From the NCBI GenBank assembly GCA_022447335.1, contig JAKVCF010000002.1, forward strand, positions 1-40,254: 40,254 nt of DNA. The letters are read 5' to 3'. The notes beneath the pieces were generated by a model that was not told where the DNA came from, made no database searches, and worked only from the letters and a program-made list of their open reading frames with translations. Numbering within the stretch: the first letter of the stretch is position 1; each line of letters opens with the position of its first letter. This DNA is from Planctomycetota bacterium. GTDB lineage: Bacteria > Planctomycetota > UBA1135. The position numbers and the translations under genes are program-made. Shown piece by piece: positions 1 through 8,373 of this stretch.

Positions 1-1
1 T

Positions 2-430
2 GAGTTCCGTGTCCTAGAAAGTATGCGTGTGGCTGTGGGAGCTGTCGCAGCCGAATGGAAAAATGCGCCAGAGTTGCAGCTCGAGGAAGGCCCGCAACCC
101 GAAACCCCCGAAGCTATCGCGCGCGGTGAAGCGCTCTACCTAAGTAGTAAATCAAACTGCGCACAGTGCCACGGCGCTGATGGCAAAGGTCGCGGACTTG
201 GTGCCTGGAATGCTGAGAGTGGCTGGATCCTACGCGACGTCTGGGGCAACCCCATACGCCCTGCCGACTTCACTTACGGCTCTTATCACGGGGGCGGCAA
301 GCCCAAAGAGATCTACCGCAGCATTGCGCTCGGTATCGCTGGCACTCCCATGCCCGGTTATGCCGGCGTACTGGGGCCGAGTGAGATCTCAGATCTCACT
401 CATTACCTACTTTCGCTGTCGGATCGATGA
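2..430 (+). CDS. c-type cytochrome, C-terminal part (5' end outside window)
   Basis: The frame is open from base 2, so the gene probably begins left of the window; the first ATG inside is at 23. Counting from that ATG, a CAQCH haem-binding motif lies at residues 46-50 and a plausible distal methionine at 110 (GTPMPGY), the usual layout of a class I monohaem cytochrome c domain. About 20 residues rich in Pro/Glu precede the domain like a linker, so the missing part may be a further domain. The stop overlaps the ctaA start by 4 nt, which suggests it belongs to the same respiratory transcript and carries electrons to or near a terminal oxidase. The family of the missing part cannot be told from here. 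Confidence 0.8.
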   Translation, partial: EFRVLESMRVAVGAVAAEWKNAPELQLEEGPQPETPEAIARGEALYLSSKSNCAQCHGADGKGRGLGAWNAESGWILRDVWGNPIRPADFTYGSYHGGGKPKEIYRSIALGIAGTPMPGYAGVLGPSEISDLTHYLLSLSDR

Positions 431-1329
431 GCCAGATCAACGCATCCCGCGCCCTGCACCTTTGGGCAATCACCACACTTGCTATGACCATTGTGCTAAC
501 CGTCGGCCTCGGCGGCGTGGTGACTAGCACCGAAACCGGGATGGCCTATCCGACCTGGCCAAATATCAACGCGCAAGGCCTATTTAATTTCTTTTACGGC
601 AGCCTTGCGGAAGACTACGGCACTGGCTCCGCGCTGGAGCACACTCATCGACAGGCTGGCGCACTGGTTGGCATGCTGGCAATCGGGTGCCTGATCGTGG
701 CCCTGTGCAGACGCAAGGAACTGGTTCGGATGTCTGCGCTGGTTCTTGCGCTGATCACTACACAGGGGGCGCTCGGCGCCTTTCGTGTGCTAGGTAATAC
801 ACAAAGCGGAGCAATCATTCACGCTGTCGGCGCACAAGTCGTAATTGTCGCGTTAGTCGTCCTGGTAAAGCGCAGCAATCCACAATGGACAGGCTTTGCG
901 CCGAGCGCAAACAGCCATAGCCCAGAAGGCCGGCTCCGATTCTGGGCGGACTTCGGCCTCGTGCTCCTTTTTTTCAATCTGCTTGCAGCTGCTAGCCTGC
1001 GCCATAAGGCCGGCGCTTTCTCGGGCCACTTGGTACTGGCGCTGACGGCAAGCTTCGTGCTGTTCGTCGCGTCCTTCCGCGCGATGCACGACTTCCACGA
1101 CCGCAAGCGCCTGATCCGCGCGGCTAGAGGTGTAAACCACACGATCGGCCTACAACTGGGACTCGGGTTAGCCACATGGGCCTTCCTCTTCGGCCCCCTG
1201 GCCGAACAGTTAGCCGATGAGCGCACCCGTTTCCTGGTCCAAACCGGCCTGGCTTCCAGCCACCTTGTTCTGGGCGTAGTCCTGATGGCCGCTGCCACCA
1301 ACCTCTCCCTCGAATCCCGGCGCGCATGA
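427..1329 (+). CDS. ctaA: Haem A synthase, CtaA/COX15 family
   Basis: An integral membrane protein of 300 residues with about eight hydrophobic segments. It carries the family signature near residues 29-45 (GGVVTSTETGMAYPTWP), the haem-binding EHTHR at 71-75, a second histidine at 132 (IIHAVGAQ), and further histidines in the C-terminal half (SGHLVLAL, SSHLVLG). CtaA/COX15 hydroxylates the C8 methyl group of haem O to give haem A for aa3-type cytochrome oxidases. Length fits the family. The ATG overlaps the stop of the preceding cytochrome c by 4 nt and the gene's own stop overlaps ctaB, so the haem A pathway genes are translationally coupled. No cytochrome oxidase subunit is visible in the window; they may lie to the left. 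Confidence 0.88.
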   Translation: MSQINASRALHLWAITTLAMTIVLTVGLGGVVTSTETGMAYPTWPNINAQGLFNFFYGSLAEDYGTGSALEHTHRQAGALVGMLAIGCLIVALCRRKELVRMSALVLALITTQGALGAFRVLGNTQSGAIIHAVGAQVVIVALVVLVKRSNPQWTGFAPSANSHSPEGRLRFWADFGLVLLFFNLLAAASLRHKAGAFSGHLVLALTASFVLFVASFRAMHDFHDRKRLIRAARGVNHTIGLQLGLGLATWAFLFGPLAEQLADERTRFLVQTGLASSHLVLGVVLMAAATNLSLESRRA

Positions 1330-2207
1330 CAGCGACTGCCAAATCCGGATTTGGGGACTGGCTCACCCTATCAAAGGCGCGCATTCAGTCCGTTTCCCTG
1401 ACAGGTGCACTGCTATGTGCTTGGATGGCCTCGGCAGGCACGCTACATCTAATTGATGCGCTACATCTAAGCATTGGACTAACCGCAATGAGCTGCGCAA
1501 GCGCCGCGCTCAACCAGATTATCGAGATTGACATCGATGGAATGATGGCGCGTACGCGTGACCGGCCCTTGCCAACCGGCCGGATCAGCATGCATCAGGC
1601 GCGCGCCTTTACAGCAGTAACGGGTATCGGCGGCGCAATCTGGCTTGCAGCTTTTCTCAACCCACTGACGGCTTGGCTCGGAGTGATCATGCTGATCACC
1701 TATTGCTTTGTGTACACGCCGCTCAAGCGCGTGACAGCTTTGAATACGGTAGTTGGCGCGATCCCAGGCGCGATGCCATTGCTGATCGGCTGGGCGGCTG
1801 CAGGCCAGGGCCTCAGCCGCATGTCAGGGATAATCTTCGCGATTCTCTTCCTCTGGCAGTTCCCGCATTTTCTTGCTATCGCCTGGATGTACCGCGAAGA
1901 CTATGAGCGCGGTGGGCTAAAGATGCTACCTAACTCAAGTTCGAGCAGCGCAACAGCTCGCCAGTCTATTCACTATGCGATCGCGCTCTTTGTGATCTCG
2001 CTCTCGCCAGTTCTAATTGGCTTTGCCGGGAAACCCTACTTCTACGGCGCAGTCACACTGGGGCTTGCCTTCCTTGCTTGCGTCATTCAGTTCAGCATCA
2101 GCCACACAGAGAAGCGCGCACGTGCAGTACTGATATCTTCAATCGTTTACCTACCGTTGCTGCTCGCGCTTCTGACTTGGGACTACAGCCAACTTCGTGC
2201 CGGATGA
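1326..2207 (+). CDS. ctaB: Protoheme IX farnesyltransferase (haem O synthase)
   Basis: UbiA-superfamily prenyltransferase of 293 residues that adds a farnesyl group to haem B to give haem O. The diagnostic Asp-rich motif is present at residues 63-82 (N63, D69, D71, then MARTRDRPLP), followed by YTPLKR and the second conserved motif WQFPHFLAIAWMYREDY. Roughly nine hydrophobic helices. It overlaps ctaA by 4 nt upstream and the MFS gene by 4 nt downstream, so its product feeds CtaA directly. Residues near 39-50 contain a short near-duplication (LHLID/LHLSI) from a 12-bp direct repeat that does not disturb the frame. Confidence 0.93.
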   Translation: MTATAKSGFGDWLTLSKARIQSVSLTGALLCAWMASAGTLHLIDALHLSIGLTAMSCASAALNQIIEIDIDGMMARTRDRPLPTGRISMHQARAFTAVTGIGGAIWLAAFLNPLTAWLGVIMLITYCFVYTPLKRVTALNTVVGAIPGAMPLLIGWAAAGQGLSRMSGIIFAILFLWQFPHFLAIAWMYREDYERGGLKMLPNSSSSSATARQSIHYAIALFVISLSPVLIGFAGKPYFYGAVTLGLAFLACVIQFSISHTEKRARAVLISSIVYLPLLLALLTWDYSQLRAG

Positions 2208-3562
2208 ACGAAGTCCGCTCTCGATCAATTCTCGGCCTTGTCTTCTTGACGGTGTTCCTTGACATCGTCGGGTTTTCAATCATCTTCCCACTCTTCCCGG
2301 AGATGCTCGATTACTACTTCTCGGCTGAAGGGGCAGAGAGCTTCATCGGACGCGTAGTAGACCGGCTACAAGAATTTGCGGGGGAGGACCGTAATGCAGT
2401 TCAAACTCTATTCGGCGGCCTACTCGGTTCGGTGTACGGCTTGCTGCAGTTTGTCTTCGCGACGTTCTGGGGCGGCCTATCGGATCGCATCGGCAGACGA
2501 CCTGTTCTACTGATCACACTGAGCGGCACGGTGCTGGCTTACATACTGTGGTCTCTATCTGCAAGTTTCTGGGTCCTCATATTTGCCCGCGTACTCGGCG
2601 GCGCCATGGCGGGAAATATTTCAACTGCATCAGCAGCTGTCGCTGATACGACGAGTAATGAGAACCGCGCAAAAGGCATGGGTATCGTCGGCATGGCAAT
2701 CGGCCTGGGCTTTATCCTGGGGCCAGCGCTTGGCGCGATCTTCTTTGCGCTAACTAAGCCGAACGCTGGGGCTGAAAAGCTAGCTCGCTTAGGCGAGACC
2801 AGCGCCTTCGGTGCGCATCCATTCACCGGGGCCGCGATTGCCAGCTGCGTACTTGCGCTCGCCAACCTGCTCTGGGTCGCTAAACGTTTCCCAGAAACGC
2901 TCCCCCCCGAACGCCGCGGACAATCGCAAAGCAACCGCAGCTTGAATCCCTTTGCTCGACTACGCACTCTGGCCTTCCCCGGCGTGATACGTACTAACCT
3001 GGTCTACTTCCTCTACCTGACCGCATTCGCCGCGATTGAATTTACGCTCACTTTCCTCGCAGCTGCACGATTGAATTATGGCCATACCGAACTCGCGCAG
3101 ATGTTTGTCTTCGTCGGCTTCGTCATCGCCTTCGTACAAGGCGGACTCGTACGACGCTTTGCCCCCCGCTATGGCGAAGCGCGGCTCGCACGATTTGGCC
3201 TAGCTCTTACGTTGCCGGGTTTCGTGCTAATCGGTCTCGCCAACAACGGCAGCATGCTCTACAGCGGCCTCGCCTGTATGGCCGTGGGCAGCGCCTTCGT
3301 CATGCCTTGCTTATCTGCACTTGTGTCGCGCTATTGCCCGCCGGATCGTCAAGGCCTTGCACTTGGCACTTTCCGCTCCATGGGAAGCCTGAGCCGTGCA
3401 ATCGGGCCAGTGATTGGCGCTCTACTGTATTGGCGCTTTGGTAGCGCATCCCCTTATTGGATTGGGGCTGGCTTCCTGCTAATCCCACTTAGCCTAGCGC
3501 TGGCTTTGCCACCCACCCCTACTCGGGGAAGCGCTGGCAACAAAACTGAAGCCATGCAATGA
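2204..3562 (+). CDS. Major facilitator superfamily transporter, TetA-like
   Basis: A 452-residue polytopic membrane protein. The loop 2-3 signature of the MFS is clear (GGLSDRIGRRPVLL), and the N-terminal helix (LGLVFLTVFLDIVGFSIIFP) is typical of the drug:H+ antiporter-1/TetA group. The reading frame is open further upstream (to 2078) but the ATG at 2204 overlaps the ctaB stop as ATGA and starts directly before helix 1, so it is preferred. An insertion of about 30 residues between helices 1 and 2 (after PLFPEML) is longer than usual. Substrate unknown; position between haem A synthesis and queG does not identify it. Confidence 0.85.
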   Translation: MNEVRSRSILGLVFLTVFLDIVGFSIIFPLFPEMLDYYFSAEGAESFIGRVVDRLQEFAGEDRNAVQTLFGGLLGSVYGLLQFVFATFWGGLSDRIGRRPVLLITLSGTVLAYILWSLSASFWVLIFARVLGGAMAGNISTASAAVADTTSNENRAKGMGIVGMAIGLGFILGPALGAIFFALTKPNAGAEKLARLGETSAFGAHPFTGAAIASCVLALANLLWVAKRFPETLPPERRGQSQSNRSLNPFARLRTLAFPGVIRTNLVYFLYLTAFAAIEFTLTFLAAARLNYGHTELAQMFVFVGFVIAFVQGGLVRRFAPRYGEARLARFGLALTLPGFVLIGLANNGSMLYSGLACMAVGSAFVMPCLSALVSRYCPPDRQGLALGTFRSMGSLSRAIGPVIGALLYWRFGSASPYWIGAGFLLIPLSLALALPPTPTRGSAGNKTEAMQ

Positions 3563-4674
3563 CTTCTGAAAATCAAACCCTCGCCACATTGCATGAAGCC
3601 GCTGCCGAAGTCGGCCTCGTGGTGCGAGCAACTCAGAAAGTCGGCGCTTTGCCAAATACCACACGCACGCGCCTGCGCCAATGGGCATTAGATGGACGTG
3701 CAGGCGAGATGGATTACCTCGTCAGTAACACGCCTTTACTTGAAGATCCTCGTGCATGGAAGAGCTGGGCAAAAAGCATGGTGATCGTTGCGCTGCCTTA
3801 TGCGCGCGAGGCAGGAAGTTTTCGCGGCGGTGGGCGCGTGGCTCGCTATGCGATGGGTCGTGATTACCACAACCTAATCGGCAAACGCCTCATACGCCTC
3901 GGTAAACGCTTGCGCACCGCAGGCCTGGCCGATGATTTTCGCGCGTGCACTGATGCTGCTCCTATTGCTGAGCGCGAATGGGCGATTGAATCACGCGTAG
4001 GGTGGCGCGGCAAAAATACACTGGTCCTCGATCCGGAATATGGGCCTTGGGTCCTACTCGGCGAGCTACTAGTCGACCAATATCTTCCCGAATACCGCGC
4101 GCCAAAATCTCGTTGGGCAAGCTGTGGCACCTGCACACGCTGCTTGGAAGTCTGCCCCACCGGTGCTCTCGACTCGGCTTGGTCTATCGCTGCGCGGCTC
4201 TGCCTCTCTTACTTGACGATCGAGTTGAACGGCGCGATCCCGACCGAGCTCCGCTCAGCGATGGGCGAGTGGGTATTTGGCTGCGACCTCTGCCTCGAAG
4301 TCTGCCCCTTTGGCGACCAAGCCGGCGATCACTCTGAAGAATGGGGGCGCCTAGAGGCTTTTGATCAACTACGCCTTGAAGATCTACTCAGCCTCGACGA
4401 AGCATCCTTCTTACAGTATTTCCAAGGAAGCCCAATACGCCGACCGGGCAGAGCTGGCCTAGCCCGCAACGCTTGCGTGGTGCTGGGCAATCTAGGCCGC
4501 GGCGAGGCCGAGCTGGCGAAAGCTCTCGAAACCCATGATGAGCCACTGGTCCGAGGTCATGCCGCTTGGGCGCTAGGCCAAATCGGCGAGAGAGCCGCTC
4601 TACAAGCGCGCTGGAGCCTCGAGTCAGATAGACAGGTCCGCAGCGAGATAGAAGCCGCACTAGAAGCCTGTTGA
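3559..4674 (+). CDS. queG: Epoxyqueuosine reductase QueG
   Basis: Catalyses the last step of queuosine synthesis in tRNA, reduction of epoxyqueuosine, using cobalamin and two [4Fe-4S] clusters. The 371-residue protein has the conserved Asp in the DAAPIAERE segment (residue 132), a first cluster motif CGTCTRCLEVCPTG (Cys 189, 192, 195, 199), Cys215 in RLCLSYLTIE, and a second motif CDLCLEVCP (Cys 242, 245, 249). The C-terminal 70 residues look like HEAT repeats, as in known QueG. The start overlaps the MFS stop by 4 nt. No other queuosine gene is in the window. The cobalamin requirement fits the presence of a B12-dependent photoreceptor elsewhere in the window. Confidence 0.93.
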   Translation: MTSENQTLATLHEAAAEVGLVVRATQKVGALPNTTRTRLRQWALDGRAGEMDYLVSNTPLLEDPRAWKSWAKSMVIVALPYAREAGSFRGGGRVARYAMGRDYHNLIGKRLIRLGKRLRTAGLADDFRACTDAAPIAEREWAIESRVGWRGKNTLVLDPEYGPWVLLGELLVDQYLPEYRAPKSRWASCGTCTRCLEVCPTGALDSAWSIAARLCLSYLTIELNGAIPTELRSAMGEWVFGCDLCLEVCPFGDQAGDHSEEWGRLEAFDQLRLEDLLSLDEASFLQYFQGSPIRRPGRAGLARNACVVLGNLGRGEAELAKALETHDEPLVRGHAAWALGQIGERAALQARWSLESDRQVRSEIEAALEAC

Positions 4675-4876
4675 GAAAAAATCAACTTTATATGCTTGTC
4701 AATTAGCGGGTGACACCACCCGACCACGCCTCATTTCACATCCAAGTTCCTAAAAAATGCTTGTAACAAAAAGGATTTCTGCTGGAGATTTGGCAACGCA
4801 AAGGCCCTATTCCTCATATGTTTTCTGGGGAGGTCACCAATCCTCCAGCTCTTTCGACCCTCAATTGGTCCAGAAA
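4675..4876 (+). other. Intergenic region before the zinc-ribbon gene, with a stem-loop
   Basis: About 200 nt that are visibly AT-richer than the flanking genes. A perfect 6-bp stem with a 4-nt loop lies at 4707-4722 (CGGGTG-acac-CACCCG), 33 nt after the queG stop. It is not followed by a T run, so it is a weak terminator candidate. A second, shorter inverted repeat is GGAGG at 4829-4833 with CCTCC at 4842-4846. An open frame from an ATG at 4757 runs through into the next gene but its first 40 residues look non-coding. The promoter of the small gene is presumably here; no convincing -35/-10 pair could be picked. Confidence 0.35.
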
Positions 4877-5080
4877 ATGAACCCGAGCGTCCACTACTAC
4901 AACGCCAAGAAATACTGCCCGAGCTGTCGGGAGTACGTCCGCTATCTCCAGAGCATCGATGACTCGTTCTGCGTCGCGTGCGGGTCCAAGGTCCGGCTCT
5001 TCAGCTCCGCGGATAAGAAAGCATTCCTCGAAAGCATGAAAGCGGAAAAGGCTGCGAAGAAAAACAAAAGGGTTTCCTAG
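4877..5080 (+). CDS. Small zinc-ribbon protein (67 aa)
   Basis: A short basic protein with two CxxC pairs (CPSC and CVAC, about 17 residues apart) that would form one zinc ribbon, followed by a lysine- and alanine-rich C-terminal tail (KAEKAAKKNKRVS). The ATG at 4877 is chosen because the compact globular part starts right after it; an in-frame ATG at 4757 would add 40 residues of unconvincing composition. Base composition changes sharply to GC-rich codons at 4880, which also supports this start. It stands alone between queG and a strong terminator. Function unknown; nucleic-acid or ribosome binding is a guess from the basic tail. Confidence 0.7.
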   Translation: MNPSVHYYNAKKYCPSCREYVRYLQSIDDSFCVACGSKVRLFSSADKKAFLESMKAEKAAKKNKRVS

Positions 5081-5138
5081 AACCTATAAGCCAACTAACC
5101 GATAAGTCGGCAACAGAGCTTGGGAAGCGGCCGCCGGC

Positions 5139-5181
5139 TGCTCCCGAGTTGCGCCCCGCCCCGCGGGAGCGCATTTTTTTT
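5139..5181 (+). terminator. Rho-independent terminator
   Basis: GCTCCCG at 5140-5146 pairs with CGGGAGC at 5164-5170 (plus a T-G pair outside) around a 17-nt GC-rich loop, and is followed by eight consecutive T residues at 5174-5181. It lies about 60 nt after the stop of the zinc-ribbon gene and reads in its direction. The facing gene on the other strand gets no T run from it. Confidence 0.8.
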
Positions 5182-5192
5182 GCCCTGACCGA

Positions 5193-5711
5193 TCACCCTG
5201 GCCCATCGAATCCGACATTTCGATCGCTGGCGTTCGCCTCGGCGAGCCGCTTGAGCAACTCCTGAGCACGCGGCTCCGCCGTCTCACGCGGGCCGATCCG
5301 CCACAATCCCTTTGCTTTGAGTTGGGGGCCTCCCTCAAGAATCATCAGATTGACGCCCGCGATGCGGATCACCATCTCCTGATCGCGCAGCGCGCTGGAG
5401 TAGACCCCCCAGTCGGCGAGCTCGCGCTCGGAGAGCTCGACACGAAGTAGCGTTTCGGTACGCATCATCTCGACCAGCACCTTCGTGGTCTCCCAGCCGC
5501 GGCCTGTCCGAACCTGAACCGTGCGATCGCCAACAATGACCCTCTCTTTGCCACTATTACCACTATTGACCACTGGGAGCGTCCAGATCACCGGGCCGGT
5601 CATGGCCGCGCCCTCGTCATCCTGTGGAGTGTCGCCGCAACTTATAAGCAAGTTCATGCAGGCCAAAAGCATGGTGAGCGGAAGAACGCGAGTCGTCACG
5701 GAAGCGTACAT
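5193..5711 (-). CDS. Predicted lipoprotein of unknown function
   Basis: A 172-residue protein that I do not recognise. It starts with a lipoprotein-type signal: hydrophobic LPLTMLLACMNLLISCG, with a lipobox (LISC) at about residues 22-25. The mature part is mostly polar with a predicted beta-rich middle (RVIVGDRTVQVRTG) and a C-terminal helix rich in Ala/Glu. The ATG at 5711 is only 6 nt from the divergent thiE ATG at 5718; an in-frame GTG at 5699 or ATG at 5672 would give more room for promoters. It is monocistronic. Coding direction is supported by the signal peptide and the codon pattern. Confidence 0.65.
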   Translation of the reverse strand: MYASVTTRVLPLTMLLACMNLLISCGDTPQDDEGAAMTGPVIWTLPVVNSGNSGKERVIVGDRTVQVRTGRGWETTKVLVEMMRTETLLRVELSERELADWGVYSSALRDQEMVIRIAGVNLMILEGGPQLKAKGLWRIGPRETAEPRAQELLKRLAEANASDRNVGFDGPG

Positions 5712-5717
5712 CGCCTA

Positions 5718-6368
5718 ATGCTACGCTCGCTGAGTAAAGACGCCATGCCGCGCCCGCCCTTCCAACTGTGCCTGTTACTCAGCCGCGAGTTATGCCTCCT
5801 CGACCCGCTGCATGTCTTGCGGGAATCCGTCGCCGGCGGAGTGGATTGTGTGCAACTGCGAGAGAAGGAAATGAGCACCATAGAGCGACATGCTTGGAGT
5901 TTGCAGCTCATGGACCAATGCCTTGACCTACGGATTCCGTTAATCGTGAATGACGATGTTGAGGTCGCCGCCGACATCGGCGCGCACGGAGTGCACCTCG
6001 GACAAGAAGACTTGCCCGTACATAAGGCACGCAAGCTTCTTAGGCCCAATCAGTGGATTGGCCTTTCGACCCACAGTCTGGAGCAACTCGACACAGCGGC
6101 TGACCAGGGTGTGAACTACGTCGGCTACGGGCCAATCTACCCAACCGGCACGAAAAAATATAAACACGGTCTTGGGCCAGATTCTGTGATGAATGTGCTG
6201 CCGCATGCGCGCGTTCCCGTAGTCGCGATTGGCGGCATCAACACGGAAAACGCAGAGTGCATTCCCGAGCGAGCTGCGCTAGCCGTATCCTCGGCGATCT
6301 GTGCCACCGACAACCCGCGTGAGGTTGCGGCTGCGCTGCGCGCGCGCAGACCTATTGACACGCCGTAG
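5718..6368 (+). CDS. thiE: Thiamine-phosphate synthase
   Basis: TIM-barrel enzyme of 216 residues that joins HMP-pyrophosphate and thiazole phosphate to make thiamine phosphate. Conserved motifs appear in order: VQLREKE (45-51), IVNDDVEVA (76-84), GVHLGQEDLP (91-100), GLSTHS (115-120), YVGYGPIYPTGTK (134-146), VVAIGGI (168-174) and AVSSAI (189-194). An alternative ATG at 5745 would remove nine N-terminal residues and start closer to the first beta strand. No other thiamine gene or TPP riboswitch is visible next to it; the gap to the divergent lipoprotein gene is too short for a riboswitch. Confidence 0.92.
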   Translation: MLRSLSKDAMPRPPFQLCLLLSRELCLLDPLHVLRESVAGGVDCVQLREKEMSTIERHAWSLQLMDQCLDLRIPLIVNDDVEVAADIGAHGVHLGQEDLPVHKARKLLRPNQWIGLSTHSLEQLDTAADQGVNYVGYGPIYPTGTKKYKHGLGPDSVMNVLPHARVPVVAIGGINTENAECIPERAALAVSSAICATDNPREVAAALRARRPIDTP

Positions 6369-6380
6369 GCCTAGGCACAC

Positions 6381-6872
6381 TTATTCGATCGCTTCGGCAA
6401 GGACACTCGCACCCACTTCACTTCCACTCGAAAGCTTAACTGCGCCGCGCCAAGCGGGCGGGTCGACCGGGCGAACACCGGTGCGCGTGAAGGGGCCTAG
6501 CACTACTTTGTTTAACTCCAGTGGAACCACAGCGCGTGCCTCACGCAAAGAATCGTCGAGAATCCCTGCAGTGCCTCCGTCAACACCAGACCACTCGCCG
6601 CTGATATCAACGTCGAGAAACAATCGCCCGTAAAGCATGGTAGGCCTCCGCTCATTTGGAAGGTCTTCATCGATCAAAAGGTGTACCTCGGCAGAAAGCG
6701 ACCGTGCGGATCGCTCGCTATTCCAGGTGTAAGCTTCGTTGTGTAATTCGAGACGGAAGCCCTCGCCTTGATAAATCAAGCGTGCAGGTAAGCCACTATG
6801 TGCAAGCGAAATCTCTCCCTCACTCCCACAGGATGAGAGGGTGTATAACGCAAGCCAAGCGAAGGTGCGCAT
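6381..6872 (-). CDS. Predicted lipoprotein of unknown function, coupled to M20 peptidase
   Basis: A 163-residue protein with a short signal (MRTFAWLALYTLSSCG) ending in a lipobox-like SSC at about residue 15. The rest is a polar, probably beta-rich domain with no motif I know; the segment YGRLFLDVDISGEW reads like strands of a small barrel. Its ATG (6870-6872) overlaps the stop of the upstream M20 peptidase gene by one base (TGATG), so the two are almost certainly co-translated. It could be an envelope partner or simply a passenger of the peptidase operon. Confidence 0.7.
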   Translation of the reverse strand: MRTFAWLALYTLSSCGSEGEISLAHSGLPARLIYQGEGFRLELHNEAYTWNSERSARSLSAEVHLLIDEDLPNERRPTMLYGRLFLDVDISGEWSGVDGGTAGILDDSLREARAVVPLELNKVVLGPFTRTGVRPVDPPAWRGAVKLSSGSEVGASVLAEAIE

Positions 6873-8305
6873 CAGACTTGACGCAGGCAGTGATCATGCA
6901 AGACCTGAGCGACGCAAGCGGTCAACTTCTTGCCAGTCGGAATATGCAAGAACTCATTCGGCCCATGCGCATTCGAGGCTGGGCCGAGCACGCCGGTAAT
7001 GAGAAATTGTGCCCTCGGGAACTTTTCACCGAGCATGCCCATGAAGGGGATCGATCCACCTTCTCCCATGTATGCCGGCGGGTTTCCGAAATGCGCCCGC
7101 GAGGCATTAGCTACTGCTTCTTCCAGCCATCTGGCAAGCGGCGGAGCATTCCAGCCATTAGCGCCTTTTTCGGCGTGGAACTCGACTGTAGCACCACATG
7201 GAGAACTGCTTTCTAATACCTCCTTGACCGCGCGTGTACACACTTCGTGATCCGCGGTAGGCGGCAACCGAAAACTCAGCTTTAGCGCACTGAAAGGACG
7301 GAGCACATTGCCAGCATTCTGCAGCGAGGGGAAGCCTCCCGTGCCTGTGTAAGAAATAGTCGGCCGCCAAGTGCGATTCAGTACCAACTCAGCAAGGTCT
7401 TCGTGCATCGCCTGCGCGCCCTCGACAAATGGAAACTCTGTATAAACTGTCTCGCCCAGAGTATCGGCACAAACCTTGGCCTGATCGATACGCTGCTGCG
7501 GAATCTCGACGTGGAAGGAATCGATCAATACCTCACCGCTAGCCGCGTCTTCAATACGATCAAGCAATTGGCGTAGCACACGCATGCTCGAAGGCACAAT
7601 GCCCGAAGCCCCTCCCGAGTGCACGCCTTCGTGCAGTACATCGACACGCAGATCCCCCGCAATCATGCCGCGCAAACTGGTGGTTGACCACAGGCGCTCG
7701 TAGTCGCCAGCGCCCGAATCAAGGCAGACCACCAAGCTGATCTCACCGATGCGGTCGGCGAGGTGGTCAATGTAATACGGCAGATCTGGCGATCCAGACT
7801 CTTCACAAGCCTCGATCAGTACCACGCAGCGCTGGTGACGGCCGCCGTACTTCTTCAATGCCTCGATTGCGGTTAACGAAGCATAGGCTGAATAACCATC
7901 GTCGGCCCCGCCACGGCCGTAGAGCTTGTCACCTTCAATCTTTGGCTCCCAAGGGCCAAGGCCTTCGCGCCACCCCGTCATCTCAGGCTGCTTGTCAAGG
8001 TGGCCATAAAGCAACGCGGTGTCGTCGCTCTCGCCTGGAATCTCCATCAGGATCACCGGGGTTCGGCCTGGCAGCTGAATTACTTCTACTGTCAGCCCCT
8101 CGATATCGCGCCGCTTGCACCAGCCCGCGATCTGATCCACAGCTTTCTGCATATGCCCGTTGGCTTCCCAATCGGGGTCGAACAGCGGTGACTTGTTGGG
8201 AATGCGGATGTATTCGACGAGTTCGGGGACGATTTCCTCATCCCAAACACGGCTCACAAAGGAACCCAGGGCCACTGAATCGAGTGAACTGGTCAAGGCG
8301 CTCAT
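6872..8305 (-). CDS. M20-family metallopeptidase (dipeptidase-like)
   Basis: A 477-residue zinc-dependent peptidase of the M20 family. Metal and catalytic residues are visible: H102/D104 in GHLDKQP, the bridging Asp135 in GRGGADDG, general base E168-E169 in EACEES, Asp196 in CLDSGAG, and a late His in NAHGPNEFLH. A dimerisation domain sits between about 220 and 350. The frame is open up to 8392, but that start would overlap the divergent transporter; the ATG at 8305 gives a normal N-terminus and 68 nt of divergent spacer. With the POT peptide transporter next door, import followed by hydrolysis of small peptides is the likely role. Acetylornithine or succinyl-DAP deacylase activity is less likely from this context. 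Confidence 0.87.
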   Translation of the reverse strand: MSALTSSLDSVALGSFVSRVWDEEIVPELVEYIRIPNKSPLFDPDWEANGHMQKAVDQIAGWCKRRDIEGLTVEVIQLPGRTPVILMEIPGESDDTALLYGHLDKQPEMTGWREGLGPWEPKIEGDKLYGRGGADDGYSAYASLTAIEALKKYGGRHQRCVVLIEACEESGSPDLPYYIDHLADRIGEISLVVCLDSGAGDYERLWSTTSLRGMIAGDLRVDVLHEGVHSGGASGIVPSSMRVLRQLLDRIEDAASGEVLIDSFHVEIPQQRIDQAKVCADTLGETVYTEFPFVEGAQAMHEDLAELVLNRTWRPTISYTGTGGFPSLQNAGNVLRPFSALKLSFRLPPTADHEVCTRAVKEVLESSSPCGATVEFHAEKGANGWNAPPLARWLEEAVANASRAHFGNPPAYMGEGGSIPFMGMLGEKFPRAQFLITGVLGPASNAHGPNEFLHIPTGKKLTACVAQVLHDHCLRQV

Positions 8306-8373
8306 CCTTTCAGGATACTCGCGCGCCCGCTTCTCTCCCTCGGGCGAGCGGGCGATGCTAGCTTCTTGCACCC

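Noticed and set aside
1441..1470. Twelve-base direct repeat CGCTACATCTAA, 18 nt apart, inside ctaB
   Set aside because: It keeps the frame and encodes similar hydrophobic residues in a membrane helix; too short and isolated to be a functional repeat.
4757..4876. In-frame upstream extension of the zinc-ribbon gene
   Set aside because: The added 40 residues have non-coding composition and the GC-rich codon pattern begins only at the ATG at 4877.
7858..8361. Long open frame on the plus strand opposite the M20 peptidase gene
   Set aside because: It is Arg- and Pro-rich, has no recognisable motif and lies wholly inside a well supported gene on the other strand.
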